A stretch of DNA of 7,557 nucleotides from a bacterium (lineage in GTDB: Bacteria > SZUA-79 > Acidulodesulfobacterales > Acidulodesulfobacteraceae), in the NCBI GenBank assembly GCA_021799935.1, contig JAJYZM010000043.1, positions 1-7,557 of the forward strand, in the 5' to 3' direction. The position numbers and the translations under genes are program-made. The stretch's first letter is position 1, and every line of letters begins with the position of its first letter. Under the pieces are notes generated by a model. The model searched no databases. It saw nothing but the letters and a program-made list of their open reading frames with translations, and was not told where the DNA came from. Below are positions 6,978-7,557 of this stretch, piece after piece.

Positions 6978-7073
6978 ATATTTTTCTGCATGTATTGAAA
7001 AAGCATTGCGTTTAGCATAAAACCTTTGGTTTTATGAACGCTAAACTTCATATCTTTTTCATCAGAAAAATAT
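6978..7073. repeat. Internal hairpin arm B, long nested stem
   Basis: Four stem segments nest inside one another: ATATTTTTCTG (6978-6988) with CAGAAAAATAT (7063-7073); TGAAAAAG (6996-7003) with CTTTTTCA (7054-7061); GTTTAG (7010-7015) with CTAAAC (7041-7046); and CATAAAACC (7016-7024) with GGTTTTATG (7028-7036) around a three-base loop. Thirty-four base pairs over 96 bases is far beyond chance and could form a cruciform in DNA or a long RNA hairpin. Confidence 0.8.
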
Positions 7074-7095
7074 GCCGTTTATGCAGATTTAAAAT

Positions 7096-7115
7096 TTTCT
7101 ATCGGCAATTTTGGG
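7096..7115. repeat. Right terminal inverted repeat
   Basis: Begins TTTCTATCGGC and ends AATTTTGGG, pairing exactly with 6794-6813. One further G at 7116 precedes the TTTAG flank, so the two ends differ by one base (CCC against GGGG). The promoter of the downstream gene begins seven bases later. Confidence 0.85.
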
Positions 7116-7116
7116 G

Positions 7117-7121
7117 TTTAG
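7117..7121. repeat. Candidate target-site duplication, right copy (TTTAG)
   Basis: Second copy of the flank seen at 6789-6793. It is followed by C and then the TTGACA -35 box, so an insertion here would have landed just upstream of a promoter. Confidence 0.5.
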
Positions 7122-7122
7122 C

Positions 7123-7151
7123 TTGACATAAGCTATCGTATATTATATATT
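7123..7151 (+). promoter_or_regulatory. Sigma-70-type promoter of the response regulator
   Basis: A perfect TTGACA (7123-7128) is followed after 17 bases by TATATT (7146-7151). Transcription would start near 7157, about 24 bases before the ATG. This lets the response regulator be expressed independently of the kinase operon. The -35 box lies one base past the right TTTAG flank of the inverted-repeat element. Confidence 0.7.
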
Positions 7152-7180
7152 ATAAAAATAAAATTGTTTAAGGAGAAGTA

Positions 7181-7549
7181 ATGCCCAAAGTTCTTATCGC
7201 CGACGACGAACCTCATATAAGGCTGCTTTTGGAACAGACGCTTGAAGACCTCGAAGACGAGGGGTTAGAGATTTTTATTGCCGAAAACGGTGCGGAAGCC
7301 CTCGATTCTATTAAGGAAAATAAGCCGGACATGGTTTTTCTCGACGTAATGATGCCTAAAATGAACGGCTTCGAAGTATGCTCGGAAGTAAAAAACAACC
7401 TAAAAATCTCCGGTATATATATAGTTCTTCTTACCGCAAAAGGGCAGGAAATAGATAAATTAAAAGGAATGGAATCCGGAGCCGATATGTATATGACAAA
7501 ACCTTTTAATCCCGACGACATAATAAAGAAAGTCCGCGAAATTTTATAA
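7181..7549 (+). CDS. Single-domain CheY-like response regulator
   Basis: 122 aa consisting of one receiver domain and no output domain. Key residues are all present: the acidic pocket Asp8 and Asp9 (ADDEP), phosphoacceptor Asp55 in FLDVMMPKMNG, Thr85 in LLTAKG, and Lys107 in MTKPF. Start is supported by AGGAG at 7171-7175, five bases before the ATG. Proteins of this form work as phosphate shuttles or bind partner proteins (CheY, Spo0F and DivK types). The nearest kinase is the hybrid kinase ending at 6774, which makes that its most likely partner, but no HPt protein is visible and orphan pairing cannot be excluded. A real chemotaxis role is not supported, since no che genes are present. Stop codon TAA at 7547-7549, just inside the window end. 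Confidence 0.92.
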   Translation: MPKVLIADDEPHIRLLLEQTLEDLEDEGLEIFIAENGAEALDSIKENKPDMVFLDVMMPKMNGFEVCSEVKNNLKISGIYIVLLTAKGQEIDKLKGMESGADMYMTKPFNPDDIIKKVREIL

Positions 7550-7557
7550 ATATTTAT

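Larger units (their letters stand above)
6794..7116. mobile_element. MITE-like or structured repeat element with 20-bp terminal inverted repeats
   Basis: This element fills most of the 406-base gap between the kinase and the response regulator. Its ends are a perfect 20-bp inverted repeat (6794-6813 and 7096-7115), and the same five bases TTTAG stand just outside each end (6789-6793 and 7117-7121), as a target duplication would. The inside contains no open reading frame of useful length; the ATG at 6838 runs only ten codons. Instead it folds into at least three hairpins on either strand. No transposase is encoded, so movement would need one in trans. Alternatives are a large structured RNA closed by the terminal stem, or a REP/BIME-like repeat cluster. 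I do not recognise a named family. Confidence 0.7.

Noticed and set aside
6775..7180. c-di-GMP or other known riboswitch upstream of the response regulator
   Set aside because: The structure is closed by terminal inverted repeats and none of the conserved riboswitch core words I know (for example the GEMM core) is visible.
6775..7180. CRISPR array
   Set aside because: The repeats are inverted and nested rather than direct and evenly spaced.
7181..7549. Chemotaxis CheY assignment
   Set aside because: The receiver fold is clear, but no cheA, cheW or flagellar gene is in the window, so a chemotaxis role is not supported.

Overview
The window reads as a bacterial chromosome segment of moderately low GC, with dense genes all on the + strand. 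No translated protein shows an obvious membrane segment or signal peptide, so everything here looks cytosolic. The mix of an MvhD/FlpD-type iron-sulfur protein, a TusA-type sulfur carrier, an NtrC-like AAA+ regulator and long multi-sensor PAS/GAF proteins fits an anaerobic sulfur- or hydrogen-metabolising bacterium. A deltaproteobacterial (Desulfobacterota-like) lineage is my best guess. That is inference from gene content only; no marker gene is present.

Layout. (1) 57-542: an MvhD-like electron-transfer subunit with a strong ribosome binding site. (2) 559-2499: a soluble PAS-GAF-sensor-GGDEF diguanylate cyclase. Its third module resembles the C-terminal sensor of some chemoreceptors. (3) 2500-2610: an AT-rich intergenic gap with an inverted repeat over the cyclase stop codon, a good sigma-70 promoter and a palindrome near the expected start of transcription. 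(4) 2611-2832: a TusA-family sulfur carrier. (5) 2849-4636: a GAF-AAA+-Fis-HTH regulator whose sigma-54 contact loop is not canonical (GIATGV instead of GAFTGA). (6) 4633-6774: a PAS-PAS-HisKA-HATPase-REC hybrid kinase, sharing an ATGA overlap with the regulator. (7) 6775-7180: 406 bases without a gene, mostly filled by a structured element of about 323 bp with perfect 20-bp terminal inverted repeats, flanking TTTAG direct repeats and nested internal hairpins. A near-consensus sigma-70 promoter lies immediately to its right. (8) 7181-7549: a single-domain CheY-like response regulator.

How it may work together. tusA, the AAA+ regulator and the hybrid kinase look like one transcription unit from the promoter at 2533-2561. 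The segment therefore couples two redox/sulfur proteins to three signalling outputs: c-di-GMP synthesis, AAA+/DNA-binding regulation and phosphotransfer. That the signalling genes respond to redox or sulfur state is inference from adjacency. The best candidate for an undescribed element is the inverted-repeat structure at 6794-7116. The most unusual protein features are the altered GAFTGA loop and the chemoreceptor-type module in the diguanylate cyclase.
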